From Phycisphaerae bacterium (GTDB taxonomy: Bacteria; Planctomycetota; Phycisphaerae; Phycisphaerales; SM1A02): a stretch of 64,000 nucleotides of DNA. Numbering within the stretch: the first letter of the stretch is position 1; every line of letters begins with the position of its first letter. Of this stretch, positions 32,070 to 40,683 are shown piece by piece. The notes beneath the pieces were generated by a model, which was not told where the DNA came from, made no database searches, and saw only the letters and a program-made list of their open reading frames with translations. The DNA lies in contig JAEUIT010000022.1 of NCBI GenBank assembly GCA_016795035.1, positions 84,615 through 148,614 of the forward strand. Reading direction: 5' to 3'. A program made the translations under genes and the position numbers.

Positions 32070-33020
32070 TCACGCCGCGCCCGCACCCCCCAAGAGAAGC
32101 GCGACCAGCGCATTCTGCGCGTGCATTCGATTCTCCGCCTGGTCGAAGACGACCGAGCGCGGACCGTCGATCACGTCGGCGGTGACTTCCTCGCCGCGGT
32201 GCGCGGGGAGGCAGTGCATGAAGAGGGCTTCGGGGCCTGCGAGGCGCATCACGTCGGCGTTGACTTGCAGGCGCTGCATCGCGGCGCGCTTCGCGGGGTC
32301 GTCGGTCTGGCCCATCGAGATCCAGGCGTCGGTGTAGACCGCCTGCACGCCGCGGACCGCGGCGATGTCGTGCGTGATCTCGATCCGACCGCCCGAGACG
32401 GCGGCAAGCGAACGAGCGCGGGCGAGAAGCTGCGCGTTCGGCTCGAAGCCGGGCGGCGTCACGACGACGATCGAGCCGCCGGCGATCGCGGCGAGGTCGA
32501 TGAGCGACTGGCACACGTTGTTGCCGTCGCCGACAAACGCGAGGCGCATCGAGTCGAGGCGGACGCCGTGTTCTTCGAGCGTGAGCGCGTCGGCGAGGAT
32601 CTGGCAGGGGTGCGAGAGGTCGCTGAGCGCGTTGATCACCGGCACGCGGCAGCACGCCGCGAGCCGCTCGAGCGTCGCATGACTATTCACCCGGGCGACG
32701 AGGACGTCGGCCCAGCGCTCGAGGTTGCGGCCGTAGTCCTCGACCGTTTCGCGCACGCCGATCGGATTGCCCTGGTGGTCGATGTAGACGCCGATGGCGC
32801 CGAGCTTCGCGAGACCGATCTCGAAGCTCACGCGCGTGCGGAGCGACGGCTTCTCGAAGAGGAGCACCGCCGAGCGCTGCGCCAGGGCGCCGCGCCACGC
32901 CGCGTAGTCGCGTTTCATCTGCGCAGCGAGATCGAGCACCGAGCGGATCTCGTCAAACGAGAGATCCGTGAGGTGCAGGACGTGCCGGCCGACGAGTCGA
33001 TCAACTGCAAGAGTTTGCAT
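32070..33020 (-). CDS. argF: Ornithine carbamoyltransferase
   Basis: Forms citrulline from ornithine and carbamoyl phosphate. The 316-residue protein has the carbamoyl-phosphate loop as [11 protein letters not shown] (the Leu variant of S-T-R-T), the HPCQILAD motif, the ornithine-binding DAWISMGQ (D-x-x-x-S-M-G) and [11 protein letters not shown] with the reactive Cys. No acetylornithine-specific changes are obvious, and ArgJ in the same cluster supplies free ornithine, so the standard reaction is expected. Heptad repeats lie on both sides. No clear Shine-Dalgarno site is visible. Confidence 0.95.
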   Translation of the reverse strand: MQTLAVDRLVGRHVLHLTDLSFDEIRSVLDLAAQMKRDYAAWRGALAQRSAVLLFEKPSLRTRVSFEIGLAKLGAIGVYIDHQGNPIGVRETVEDYGRNLERWADVLVARVNSHATLERLAACCRVPVINALSDLSHPCQILADALTLEEHGVRLDSMRLAFVGDGNNVCQSLIDLAAIAGGSIVVVTPPGFEPNAQLLARARSLAAVSGGRIEITHDIAAVRGVQAVYTDAWISMGQTDDPAKRAAMQRLQVNADVMRLAGPEALFMHCLPAHRGEEVTADVIDGPRSVVFDQAENRMHAQNALVALLLGGAGAA

Positions 33021-33061
33021 CGGAAGGAATGAATACGGAAAGAGGCGGAAACGGTTTCATG

Positions 33062-33243
33062 CAGGAGGGGAGGATCGAGGATCAAGGATCAAGGATTGAG
33101 GGGATGGAGAAGGAGTCAGGATTCAGGAGTGAGGAGTCAGTGGGGAAACCACTTGGCGTCGTGCGCGTTGCTTGTCCACTCGCTCCTGACTCCTGACTCC
33201 TGACTCCTTCGTGTCTTTCCTTGATCCTTACTCCTCACTCCTC
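33062..33243. repeat. Heptad-repeat inverted element, copy C, between argB and argF
   Basis: The left arm has GGATCAA-GGATCAA-GGATTGA followed by GGAGTCA-GGATTCA-GGAGTGA-GGAGTCA. After an approximately 35-bp centre the right arm is TCCTGAC-TCCTGAC-TCCTGAC-TCC, then CCTTGATCCTTACTCCTCACTCC. The arms are complementary and can form a long hairpin or cruciform. The right end codes for the last residues of ArgB, so the element meets the stop codon. Confidence 0.88.
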
Positions 33244-34067
33244 ACCCTCGTGCATGTCTCCGCGTTGCGGATCGACGCAGGGTTCTTCCACGAGGCGATC
33301 GTCACCGGCACGCCGGCGGTGACGGCGGCGGCGAGCGCGCCGCGCACCTTTGCGATCATGCCGCCCTTGATCGTGCCGTCGGCGATGAGACGCTCGATGT
33401 CGGCGCGGCCGAGCGACGGGATCACCGCGCCCGACTGGTCGAGCACGCCGGGAACGTCGGTGAGAAGGACGAGTTCGCGAGCGTGCACGATGCCGGCGAT
33501 CGCGGCGGCCGCGTCGTCGGCGTTGATGTTGAGGAATCCGCCCCGCTCGTCGTGGCCGATCGAGGAGATCACCGGCGTGAAGCCTGCGGCCAAGAGCGTC
33601 GTCACGAGACGCGGATCGCCGCCATGCACTTCGCCGACGGCGCCGGGGTCGAACGTGTATGTCGTCGCCTTGCGGCACGCGCACAGGCCGCCGTCCGTCA
33701 GCGAAAGGCCGACGCAGCGCACGCCGCGGTCCGCCGCCTGAAGCATGCCGACGAGCCGCGCGTTCACACGACCCGCGAGCACGCCGACGATCTCTTCGAC
33801 GACGTCGGGCGGCGTCACGCGAATGCCTTCGATGCGCTCGGTCGTGACGCCGAGACGCGCGAGATGGCGATCGACGAGCACGCCTCCGCCATGCACGAGG
33901 ACAAGTCCACCGGCGGCGTCCGACGCGAGATCGGCGAGGGCGTCGACGACCGGGCGATTCGCGTCGGGATCGTCGAGGAGCGCACCGCCCACCTTGACGA
34001 CGAGCGGACCTGCGTGCGCCGTCGAGGCGGGCACCGACTTGGTCGAGCGAGACGTCAGCTCGGGCAT
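33228..34067 (-). CDS. argB: Acetylglutamate kinase
   Basis: Phosphorylates N-acetylglutamate, the second arginine step. With the start at 34067 the protein has 279 residues. The amino acid kinase fold shows VVKVGGALLDD, GGLVLVHGGG, VGLSLTDGGL, TPVISSIGHDERGGFLNINADDAAAAIA and LLTDVPGVLD with IKGGMIAKVRGAL. The C-terminal residues (about the last 5) come from the neighbouring heptad repeat. The start overlaps argC by 13 bp, implying translational coupling. Its own allosteric N-terminal helix is short, so strong arginine feedback is uncertain. Confidence 0.95.
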   Translation of the reverse strand: MPELTSRSTKSVPASTAHAGPLVVKVGGALLDDPDANRPVVDALADLASDAAGGLVLVHGGGVLVDRHLARLGVTTERIEGIRVTPPDVVEEIVGVLAGRVNARLVGMLQAADRGVRCVGLSLTDGGLCACRKATTYTFDPGAVGEVHGGDPRLVTTLLAAGFTPVISSIGHDERGGFLNINADDAAAAIAGIVHARELVLLTDVPGVLDQSGAVIPSLGRADIERLIADGTIKGGMIAKVRGALAAAVTAGVPVTIASWKNPASIRNAETCTRVRSEE

Positions 34068-35098
34068 GCGTTCTCCCGTTGGGCGTTGGGCAAGAGCCCG
34101 AGCGTTTGCGGAAGGCCGAATCGCACGTTCATGCACTGCACGGCCTGACCCGCGGCGCCCTTCACGAGGTTGTCGATCGCGCTCGAGATGAGGAGGTGAT
34201 CGCCTTCGACCGCGAGACCGATGTCGCAGTGGTTCGTGCCGCGCACCGACGCCACCGCCGGCCACTTGCCCTTCGCGAGCAGGCGCACGAACGGCTGGTT
34301 CGCGTAGCGGCGCTCGAGCGTCGCGCGAACGGTCGCCTCGTCGACGCCCGGAAGGAGCCACGCGTGGATCGTCGAGAGGATGCCGCGGTCGAACGCGGCG
34401 AGGTGCGGCGTGAAGCACACGGGACGGCCGACGTACGTCGCAATCTCCGGACGATGGCGATGCGTGAAGACGCCGTACGCCTGGAGGCTCACTTCGCAGA
34501 AGAGGCTCTTCGTTTCGGCCTTGCGGCCCGCGCCGCTCACGCCGCTCGCGCTGTCGACGATGATCTCGCGCGGCGCGAGAAGTCCCGCGTCGACGAGCGG
34601 ACGAAGCGGCAGGATCGCCGAGGTCGGATAGCACCCGGGCACGGCGACGAGATCCGCGCGGGCGATTTCCGCCGCGAAGAGTTCGGGCATGCCGTAGGCT
34701 GCAACGCGGAGAAGGTCGGGCTGCGCGTGCGCGAAGCCGTAGTGCGTCGGGTAGAGCGAGGCGTCGGGCAGGCGGAACGCCGCGGAGAGGTCGAACGTGA
34801 CGACGCCCCGGGCGACCAGCTCGCCCGCGAGCTCGTGGCTCAGTTCATGCGGCGTCGCGAGGAAGACCGCGTCGAGGTCGTGGCTCAGCAGTTCGTCGCG
34901 GTCGAGCGGCTCGATCGGAAGATCGCACAGGCCTTCGTACCGCGGGAAGAGATCGCTGAATCGCTGCGCCGGCTCGTCGCGGCGGCGCGAAGATCCGCGC
35001 AACGCCACAATCTCCGCCTCGGGATGACCGAGGAGAAGCCCGACCAGCTCGGCGCCGGCGTATCCGCTGGCCCCGACCACCGCAATCCGTTTCGACAT
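34055..35098 (-). CDS. argC: N-acetyl-gamma-glutamyl-phosphate reductase
   Basis: NADPH-dependent reductase, the third arginine step, 347 residues. It opens MSKRIAVVGASGYAGAELV with the nucleotide-binding G-x-S-G-Y-x-G. The active-site Cys is in LVAVPGCYPTSAILPL. Further marks are FDLSAAFRL, DSASGVSGAGRK, THRHRPEI and the late KGAAGQAVQCMNV. It starts 6 bp after argR on the same strand and overlaps argB. The acetylornithine aminotransferase gene (argD) that would complete the pathway is not in this cluster. Confidence 0.96.
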   Translation of the reverse strand: MSKRIAVVGASGYAGAELVGLLLGHPEAEIVALRGSSRRRDEPAQRFSDLFPRYEGLCDLPIEPLDRDELLSHDLDAVFLATPHELSHELAGELVARGVVTFDLSAAFRLPDASLYPTHYGFAHAQPDLLRVAAYGMPELFAAEIARADLVAVPGCYPTSAILPLRPLVDAGLLAPREIIVDSASGVSGAGRKAETKSLFCEVSLQAYGVFTHRHRPEIATYVGRPVCFTPHLAAFDRGILSTIHAWLLPGVDEATVRATLERRYANQPFVRLLAKGKWPAVASVRGTNHCDIGLAVEGDHLLISSAIDNLVKGAAGQAVQCMNVRFGLPQTLGLLPNAQRENACPS

Positions 35099-35104
35099 GG
35101 ACCC

Positions 35105-35587
35105 TTACTCCTGAGTGCGCCGAGACGCGCGGGCGCCGGCATTCGTCTGTAAGCCGGCGAGGCGAGAGAACTGCACCGCAAGACGACGGGCCGCGGCCGG
35201 ACCGGTTGCCGCGAGGAAAATCGTGTCATCACCGGCGATCGTGCCCAAGGCGCCGGGAAGGCGGGCGGCGTCGAGTTCGACGGCGAGCGCGTTGCCGTGG
35301 CCGCTCGGCGTGCGAAGGACGACGGTCGTTCCGCCGGTCGACACCGAGAGGAGTTCGCGCCGAAGCGCGTTCTCGAGCCGCGACGGCGAACTCACGCCGG
35401 TGTCCGCGCCGGGCAAACGGTAGCCGTCAGGACCCTTGAGGACGCCAAGTTCGGCGAGATCGCGAGAAAGCGTCGCCTGCGTCACCTCGAAGCCCTCGGC
35501 GCGCAGCAACGTCTGAAGCTCGAGCTGCGAGTGGATCGCCCGCGTCGAGACGAGTTTCCGAACGACTTGTTGCCGCCGAACCTTCAT
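35105..35587 (-). CDS. argR: Arginine repressor
   Basis: A 160-residue ArgR/AhrC-type regulator. The winged HTH (about 1-70) contains VRRQQVVRKLVSTRAIHSQLELQTLL and the recognition segment VTQATLSRDLAELGV, close to the family S-R-D-x-x-E-L. The C-terminal oligomerisation and arginine-binding domain has GNALAVELDAARLPGALGTIAGDDTIFLA. The start at 35587 keeps the usual N-terminus; upstream codons are repeat-derived. As the first gene of the arginine unit it probably controls itself and the genes behind it. An AT-rich palindromic stretch just upstream could be its operator. Confidence 0.95.
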   Translation of the reverse strand: MKVRRQQVVRKLVSTRAIHSQLELQTLLRAEGFEVTQATLSRDLAELGVLKGPDGYRLPGADTGVSSPSRLENALRRELLSVSTGGTTVVLRTPSGHGNALAVELDAARLPGALGTIAGDDTIFLAATGPAAARRLAVQFSRLAGLQTNAGARASRRTQE

Positions 35588-35615
35588 GCGTGCATGAGTA
35601 TACAGGGGAATGCAT
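35588..35615 (-). promoter_or_regulatory. Possible ArgR operator / promoter region
   Basis: Directly upstream of argR lies the only AT-rich patch around, with TGCATGAGTATAC and GAATGCATAGAG. The two halves resemble the weak T-G-A/A-T-T-C-A type inverted arms of ARG boxes. The resemblance is loose and was judged by eye; position immediately before argR is the main support. Confidence 0.3.
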
Positions 35616-35633
35616 AGAGTGCAAGCGAGGGTG

Positions 35634-35822
35634 GAGGATTGAGGATCAAGGATCAAGGGGAAGAAGAAAAGGAGCCAGGATTCAGGAGTCAGGAGTCAGT
35701 GGAAAAGAGCCCGGCGATGCCGAGCGGTTTGCCCACTCACTCCTGACTCCTGAATCCTGAATCCCCGCGGCCGTAGGCCACGCTCTGCCACCCTCGATCC
35801 TTGCTCCTTGATCCTTGCTCCT
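35634..35822. repeat. Heptad-repeat inverted element, copy D
   Basis: Left arm: GAGGATCAAGGATCAAGG then GGATTCA-GGAGTCA-GGAGTCA-GTGG. Right arm: CCCACTCACTCCTGACTCCTGAATCCTGAATCC and, further on, CGATCCTTGCTCCTTGATCCTTGCTCC. The centre differs from copy C, but the order of the two heptad types is the same. It lies between argR (upstream side) and the stop codon of the Eis-like gene, which it touches. Confidence 0.88.
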
Positions 35823-37077
35823 AGAAATGATCCGCCATCCACGGCGTGCCGCCGGCGAAGGCGGCGTCGAGGGCCGTGAGCAGATCGTCCGGACCGGCGG
35901 CGAGGCCGAGGAGCGCCGCCTGGCGGGCATTCATGTGGCCGCTGTAGATCGATGCAAGGCCGCGAATGGTCATGCACACGCGCGGCTCGCCGCTCGCGGC
36001 GGCCGGTGCACGGACGAGCGACCCGCGGCCATCCTGCACGCGAAAACGCCACATTCCGGCGTTCGACGGGACGAGGTCGTCGGCGATGTCGATCGGAACG
36101 TCGAGCCGAACGCTCGGTGCATATCCACGGAGGGCGAGCGCCCGCTCGGCGTCGACGATCCGCAGCATCCAGTAGTCGCGCAGGGAAACCTCGATCCACT
36201 GCTGGCCGAGGAACGGCACGATCGGATGGCAGTGGCCCCCGATGAAGGAGAGCGAGAGGCCCATCGACGTGAAGTCGCGGAGGAGCCCGAGGATCCGCCG
36301 CGCCCCACGATCGGTCGTGAACGCGAGGTCCGAGAGGCGCACGTCGAAGCGGCCGCCCGCGGCGCGGTCTTCGGTGAGGAAGACGTAGCCCTCGATCTCG
36401 GTGCCGGGGCCGCCCGGAACGACGGCGAAGCCGTGAAACGTGGAGTCGCGGTTCTGGTGCGTGCGTCGCCAGATGTACGGCCCGCGATCGAGCATGCCGT
36501 TGAAGCGCGCGGCGAAGGCGCGGTAGCAGCGTTCGAGGCGCGGATCCGGCACGCCGGTCGTGGCGCAGCGCGTCCACGCCTCCGCGTTCGGCCCCATCGA
36601 GTCGAAAGGCTCAATTGGAAGGTCGCGCGTGCCGTCCGTCAGCTGTCGGAGCGGGAAGCGCGTCTCGAACTTTCCGCCCGCCTGCTCGAAGCCGACCTTG
36701 CGGTAGAGCGACTGGGTCGACGCATACAGGCACGCGAGCGTCGTGCGTTCCGCGGCCAGCTCGCGGATGCACGACTCCATGAGCTGCCGCGCCCGCTGGC
36801 CGCCGCGCGCTTCGGGCGGCACGGCGACGGCGGCGATGCCCACCATCGGCACGCGCGCGCCGCCGAAGAACTGGCCCATCGGAATCCGCGCGAGGCACGC
36901 GTTCGGCGCCGACGCGCCGTCGTCGGCGTCGCCTTCGACGAGGACGCGAAGATTCTCGCGGCCTGCAACGTCGAGATACGCGGCGGCGCCGTCGAACGAT
37001 CCCGCGAACGAGAGCGTGAGCATCCGGCGCACCGCGAAATCGTCACGCGCTGCGGAATACGGGCGTAGGTGGGGCAT
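35821..37077 (-). CDS. Eis-like N-acetyltransferase
   Basis: A 418-residue protein of the Eis architecture: a GNAT domain (about 1-145) with VGIAAVAVPPEARGGQRARQLMESC as the acetyl-CoA loop, a second GNAT-like region to about 300, and a C-terminal SCP2-like domain ending PWMADHF, where the terminal carboxylate acts as base in Eis. In mycobacteria Eis acetylates aminoglycosides and proteins; the natural substrate here is not known. It lies 30 bp after infC on the same strand, so it may be read through from it. The N-terminal start RPYSAARDDFAV is normal for the family. Confidence 0.85.
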   Translation of the reverse strand: MPHLRPYSAARDDFAVRRMLTLSFAGSFDGAAAYLDVAGRENLRVLVEGDADDGASAPNACLARIPMGQFFGGARVPMVGIAAVAVPPEARGGQRARQLMESCIRELAAERTTLACLYASTQSLYRKVGFEQAGGKFETRFPLRQLTDGTRDLPIEPFDSMGPNAEAWTRCATTGVPDPRLERCYRAFAARFNGMLDRGPYIWRRTHQNRDSTFHGFAVVPGGPGTEIEGYVFLTEDRAAGGRFDVRLSDLAFTTDRGARRILGLLRDFTSMGLSLSFIGGHCHPIVPFLGQQWIEVSLRDYWMLRIVDAERALALRGYAPSVRLDVPIDIADDLVPSNAGMWRFRVQDGRGSLVRAPAAASGEPRVCMTIRGLASIYSGHMNARQAALLGLAAGPDDLLTALDAAFAGGTPWMADHF

Positions 37078-37107
37078 GGAAGACGCTCGCCAGATGCGAG
37101 CGACGGG

Positions 37108-37734
37108 TCATTCCTCGTCGCCGTCATCATCATCATCATCGTCGTCATGCTCGATGATGTCGGGCACCGAAGGCAGTTCGGGCTTGCCGGCTTCGCGCTG
37201 GGCGCGCTTCCACATCTCGACCTTCTGCTTGTCCGGGCCGATGATCATGGTCAGGCGGCGACCGTTCATGCGCGGCGTCAGCTCGACGCGGCCGAGATCG
37301 GACAGCTCCTGAATGATGTTCCGCATGCGCACGTCGCCGCGATCCTTGTGCGCGACTTCGCGGCCCTTGAAGTTCTGGACGATCTGGACCTTGTGGCCTT
37401 CGATGAGGAAGCGTCGCGCCTGGGCCACGCGAATCGCGATGTCGTGCGGGTCGATCTTCATCGAGCGCCCGAGGCGGACCTCCTTCATTTCGGAGGCCTT
37501 GCTCTTCGCCTTGTTGGCCTTGTTCTTCTTCGACTCCTCGTACTTGAACTTGCCGAAGTCCATGATTCGGCAGACGGGAGGTCGGACGTCCGCAGCGATC
37601 TCGACGAGGTCGAGGCCGAGTTCCATCGCACGACGGCGGGCGTCGTCGGTTTCGACGATGCCGACCATTTCGCCGTTCTCATCGATAAGGCGAATCGGCG
37701 TGATGCGGATGCGGTCGTTGACGCGCGGCCCCAT
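37108..37734 (-). CDS. infC: Translation initiation factor IF-3
   Basis: Controls start codon choice and prevents early subunit joining. The 208-residue protein has the N-domain (MGPRVNDRIRITPIRLID...ELGLDLVEIAADVRPPVCRIMDFGKFKYE), a Lys-rich linker and the C-domain (KIDPHDIAIRVAQARRFLIEGHKVQI, MNGRRLTMIIGP). Here ATG starts the gene, not a rare codon. About 14 Asp/Glu residues at the very C-terminus (from about 194) form an acidic tail that standard IF-3 lacks. The L35 and L20 genes that usually follow are absent; an Eis-like gene follows instead. Confidence 0.96.
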   Translation of the reverse strand: MGPRVNDRIRITPIRLIDENGEMVGIVETDDARRRAMELGLDLVEIAADVRPPVCRIMDFGKFKYEESKKNKANKAKSKASEMKEVRLGRSMKIDPHDIAIRVAQARRFLIEGHKVQIVQNFKGREVAHKDRGDVRMRNIIQELSDLGRVELTPRMNGRRLTMIIGPDKQKVEMWKRAQREAGKPELPSVPDIIEHDDDDDDDDGDEE

Positions 37735-38214
37735 GGGGGCGTCACGGAAGGGCGGGCGACGAGGCGGATACGAAATGGCTAGTTCCTCAGCGAAGGACTT
37801 GGGACGGCGAATGGAAAACGGAAACGAAGAGACGAACGTCGAGCGCGTTCACCGCGCCGTCAGCGGCGAGAAGCGGAGACGTGTCTGAGTGGTCGCAGGC
37901 GCGCGAAGGCAGGAACGCGGGTGCGATCATGCCGGGAAGAGATGAAGGTGCTGCACAGTCAACATGCAGAGTCGCGCGTCGGTCGGCGCCGCAGTCCCCG
38001 CCACGTCTTCCATCGGATCGCGTCGAGAGCGTTCCGGAATCGGCGGTGCTTGATCGAGTCAAACCCGCCGACGCGGAGCCCGAGACGTGCCTCCACCGTC
38101 ACGAGACGGGGAAGAGCCACAGGCTCGACGAGTGAAGAAATGCCTTGCCGACCGCACGAAGATAGCCGCGCGCGGGGGGTTGAGCAATTGCGAAGTTCCG
38201 TACTTCGGGCAGGA
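37735..38214. other. Gene-poor upstream region of infC
   Basis: About 480 bp without a convincing gene. Short open frames on both strands have no recognisable motif, no good ribosome binding site and no codon pattern like the neighbours. It probably holds the infC promoter and leader. No intrinsic terminator or clear -35/-10 pair was seen. The next 185 bp are a heptad-repeat element. Confidence 0.6.
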
Positions 38215-38400
38215 GGAAGGGCGAGGAGCGAGGGTGGAGGGCGACCGGAGGCGCGTCGGGACGGGGAGTCAGGAGGAGGAGTCAGGAGTCAGGGGAAGAC
38301 CACCAAGCTCGGAGCCACGTGGTTTTCCCTCGCACCCGGTGGCCGGAACCTCCGTCACCCTCGATCCTTGATCCTTCAACCTTCATCCTTCTCCCGCGGT
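38215..38400. repeat. Heptad-repeat element, copy E
   Basis: The left part has GGAGTCAGGAGGAGGAGTCAGGAGTCAGG. The right part has ACCCTCGATCCTTGATCCTTCAACCTTCATCC, sharing ACCCTCGATCCTTG with copy D. The right end reads into the C-terminus of the methyltransferase gene, supplying its last codons and stop. Confidence 0.8.
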
Positions 38401-39227
38401 CTCATCCAAAGCCACGTCTGCACCCCGCCATCCCAGCGGTATTCGTTCATGCACTCGGCCACATCGCTTGCCGGCCCGGGCTCTTTCAGGCGAACGCCTG
38501 CAGGGAGGTCGTGCGGCGAACGCGGACGTTGGGGGAGCGTCTCGACGTGATGGGTGGCGGCGAAGCGCTCGCGAATCCGCCCTTCGACGCCGGGAACGAG
38601 CGGTTCGTGGGTCTCGACCACGAGCGTCGCCCGGGCGAGGGACGGGACCGCGATCGGGTCGGCGATCAGGTCTTCGTAGCCTTCGCAGTCGATGATGACC
38701 GCGGGCCGCACCGCCGTTGCGAGCGCAGCCTCGAGCGTCGAGGGCGCGCACGTCCCTCGGATATGGACCTGTCCTGCAACGCCGTTCTGGCTGGCGAGGG
38801 CGCCGAGAAGCCGCCGTGACGCGGGACTCGTGTCGAAGGTGACGACCGTGGAGCGGGGGAGGCGCCGCGCGAGCCCCACCGCGTAGTAGCCCTCGGCGGC
38901 GCCGACATCCACGACGACGTCGGGCTCGGACGCGATCAGCGACTCAAGCGCGGCATGCAGTTCCAACTCGTATGTGCCGACGAACTTCGGCAGGAGTTGG
39001 CTCCCCCACGCGAAGCGGCCGTAGCGCATGCCGCGGAAGGGGCCGGCCAGGATCTCGTCAGGGTTGCCGAGCCGCGCCAGGATTCGTGCGTGCTCGCGGC
39101 GCCGGTCGCGAAGCGCCGGCACGCGGAGGTCCTGCACCCAACGGATGAGCCGAACGCCGCTCGTGCCCGGTAGCGTCTCGACGGAACGGCGAATGAGGGC
39201 GCGGACGGCCGACATGCGGGCCAGCAT
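38376..39227 (-). CDS. SAM-dependent methyltransferase-like protein (FkbM-like)
   Basis: A 283-residue protein. The class I methyltransferase core has DVVVDVGAAEGYYAVGLARRLP (the G-x-x-x-G SAM loop near 105-116), then VVTFDTSPASRRLLGAL and a third strand PAVIIDCEGYEDLI, where D-C-E-G-x-E resembles the FkbM-type motif. The N-terminal 90 residues contain a segment PFRGMRYGRFAWGSQLLPKFVGTYE seen in related proteins. The substrate is unknown, possibly a glycan. The last codons come from the heptad-repeat element. Start may be 39227 or the ATG at 39215. Confidence 0.75.
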   Translation of the reverse strand: MLARMSAVRALIRRSVETLPGTSGVRLIRWVQDLRVPALRDRRREHARILARLGNPDEILAGPFRGMRYGRFAWGSQLLPKFVGTYELELHAALESLIASEPDVVVDVGAAEGYYAVGLARRLPRSTVVTFDTSPASRRLLGALASQNGVAGQVHIRGTCAPSTLEAALATAVRPAVIIDCEGYEDLIADPIAVPSLARATLVVETHEPLVPGVEGRIRERFAATHHVETLPQRPRSPHDLPAGVRLKEPGPASDVAECMNEYRWDGGVQTWLWMRPREKDEG

Positions 39228-39312
39228 ACGGACGGGGACGCGACGGCCGAAATCGGAAAAGTTCGGAAAGTTGCCGCAGCCGCGCTCGCGAACGTCCGAA
39301 TCGGTAGTAGTA

Positions 39313-39334
39313 GTGTACTAGGACAGTAGTACAC
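39313..39334 (+). promoter_or_regulatory. Palindromic operator of the GntR/YtrA-type regulator
   Basis: A perfect 8-bp inverted repeat GTGTACTA / TAGTACAC (39313-39320 and 39327-39334) is separated by GGACAG and lies 21 bp before the regulator's ATG. GTGTACTA...TAGTACAC is the form expected for YtrA-type GntR operators. It overlaps the AT-richer stretch likely to hold the promoter, which fits autorepression of the whole transporter operon. Confidence 0.75.
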
Positions 39335-39355
39335 GCAGCCCGCGAGACGGTCCAG

Positions 39356-39772
39356 ATGACGCTTCCCTTCATCCTCGATCCCGAGAGCCCGCGTCCGATC
39401 TTTCGACAGATCGTCGACGGCCTGCGCGGCGCGATCGCCCGCGGCTCGCTCGCGGCGGGCGCACTTCTGCCGAGCGTTCGCACCGTGGCGGAAGAGCTCG
39501 GCGTCAATCCCAACACGGTGCACAAGGCGTTCTCCGAGCTCGAGCGCGAAGGGCTCGTGACGCCGGAACGGGGGCGCGGCATGGTCGTCGTTGCAGGCGT
39601 GAAGCAATCGGCCCGGACGAGCGGAGAGGACGCGGTGCTCGCCCGCCTCGCGGACGCGGTGCGCCATGCCCGCGCGAGCGGATTGACGGACGAGCGCTTC
39701 GAGGCGCTTCTCCGTCGGGCGAAACGCATGGTGGCCGACTTGAAGGACAGTTCTGGAGGAGGACACGAATGA
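39356..39772 (+). CDS. GntR-family regulator, YtrA subfamily
   Basis: A 138-residue protein with a winged HTH (about 10-80): PIFRQIVDGLRGAIARGSLAAGALLPSVRTVAEELGVNPNTVHKAFSELEREGLV, the standard GntR DNA-binding domain. The C-terminal part is only about 50 residues, two helices, as in the YtrA group, which controls ABC transporter operons. Its stop overlaps the ABC ATPase start by 4 bp (ATGA). The palindrome at 39313-39334 is the likely operator. A small ligand or envelope stress is the probable cue but cannot be named. Confidence 0.93.
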   Translation: MTLPFILDPESPRPIFRQIVDGLRGAIARGSLAAGALLPSVRTVAEELGVNPNTVHKAFSELEREGLVTPERGRGMVVVAGVKQSARTSGEDAVLARLADAVRHARASGLTDERFEALLRRAKRMVADLKDSSGGGHE

Positions 39773-40683
39773 GCGCTGACGCCGCTTCGCCCGGACATGA
39801 GCCGCTCGGGATCTCCTGCAACGACGTCTCGATGCGCTACGGCAAGACGCTCGCGCTCGATCGCCTCGCGCTGCGCGTCGAGCCGGGCACGGCGCTCGGG
39901 CTCGTCGGCCGAAACGGCGCGGGCAAGAGCACGCTCTTCCGCGTGATGCTCGGCATCGAGCGACCGACCTCCGGCAACGTGGAGATGCTGCCCTACGCGA
40001 TGCCGCGCGAGCGCTTCCTCGCCCGCACCGGCTTCGTGCCCGACCATCTCTCGGCGTACGACTGGATGACGGTCGGGAGCGCGATCGAGTACGTGGCGTC
40101 GTTGCAGCCGTACTTCGACCGCGCGTGGTCCGACGAACTCGTCCGCGACCTCGGCCTCGACCGCTCGAAGAAGCTGAAGGCGCTCTCGCGCGGCATGCAG
40201 GCGCGGCTCGCGTTCGTGCTCGGCCTGTCGCATCGCCCCGGCCTCGTGATCCTCGACGAGCCGCTTCTCGGCGTCGACGCCGTCTCGCACGACTCGATCC
40301 TCTCGATGGTCGCGCGGCTTCGCGACGAGCTCGAGTCGACGGTGATCATCGCGTCGCACGCGCTCGGCGACCTCGCGCGGCTCACCGACCGCGTCGCGTT
40401 CATCGACCGCGGCCGCATCGTCGAAGAGCTCGCGACCGACGACCTCGTCGCCGGCACGAAGCGCCTCGTGCTGTCGCCGCGCCCAGCAGCGTTCGCGCCG
40501 CCGCCTGAGGCGGTGCATGTGACGCAGCGCGACGACGCGCTCGTCGTCACCGTCCGCAACTTCACGAACGAACTCTTCGACCGCATGCGCGCGATCGTCC
40601 CCGGCGGCCGCGTCGACGTCGTCGATCTCACGATCGCCGAGGCCTGCGCCGACCGCATGCGGGCGATGGAGGTGACGGCATGA
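39769..40683 (+). CDS. ABC transporter ATP-binding protein
   Basis: A 304-residue ATPase of the ABC-2 exporter type. Walker A is GRNGAGKST, the Q-loop region is FVPDHLSAYDWMTV (with an unusual D-H instead of Gln-Glu), the signature is LSRGMQARLAFVLGLSH (S-R-G-M-Q) and Walker B is LVILDEPLLGVD, followed by the H-loop in VIIASHALGDL. The C-terminal 80 residues form a small accessory domain. Both ends overlap neighbours by ATGA. It should power the membrane proteins encoded downstream; such YtrA-linked systems often handle antibiotics or lipids. Confidence 0.94.
   Translation: MSADAASPGHEPLGISCNDVSMRYGKTLALDRLALRVEPGTALGLVGRNGAGKSTLFRVMLGIERPTSGNVEMLPYAMPRERFLARTGFVPDHLSAYDWMTVGSAIEYVASLQPYFDRAWSDELVRDLGLDRSKKLKALSRGMQARLAFVLGLSHRPGLVILDEPLLGVDAVSHDSILSMVARLRDELESTVIIASHALGDLARLTDRVAFIDRGRIVEELATDDLVAGTKRLVLSPRPAAFAPPPEAVHVTQRDDALVVTVRNFTNELFDRMRAIVPGGRVDVVDLTIAEACADRMRAMEVTA

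Noticed and set aside
33062..33243. CRISPR array
   Set aside because: The repeat unit is 7 bp without spacers of constant length and no cas genes are in the window.
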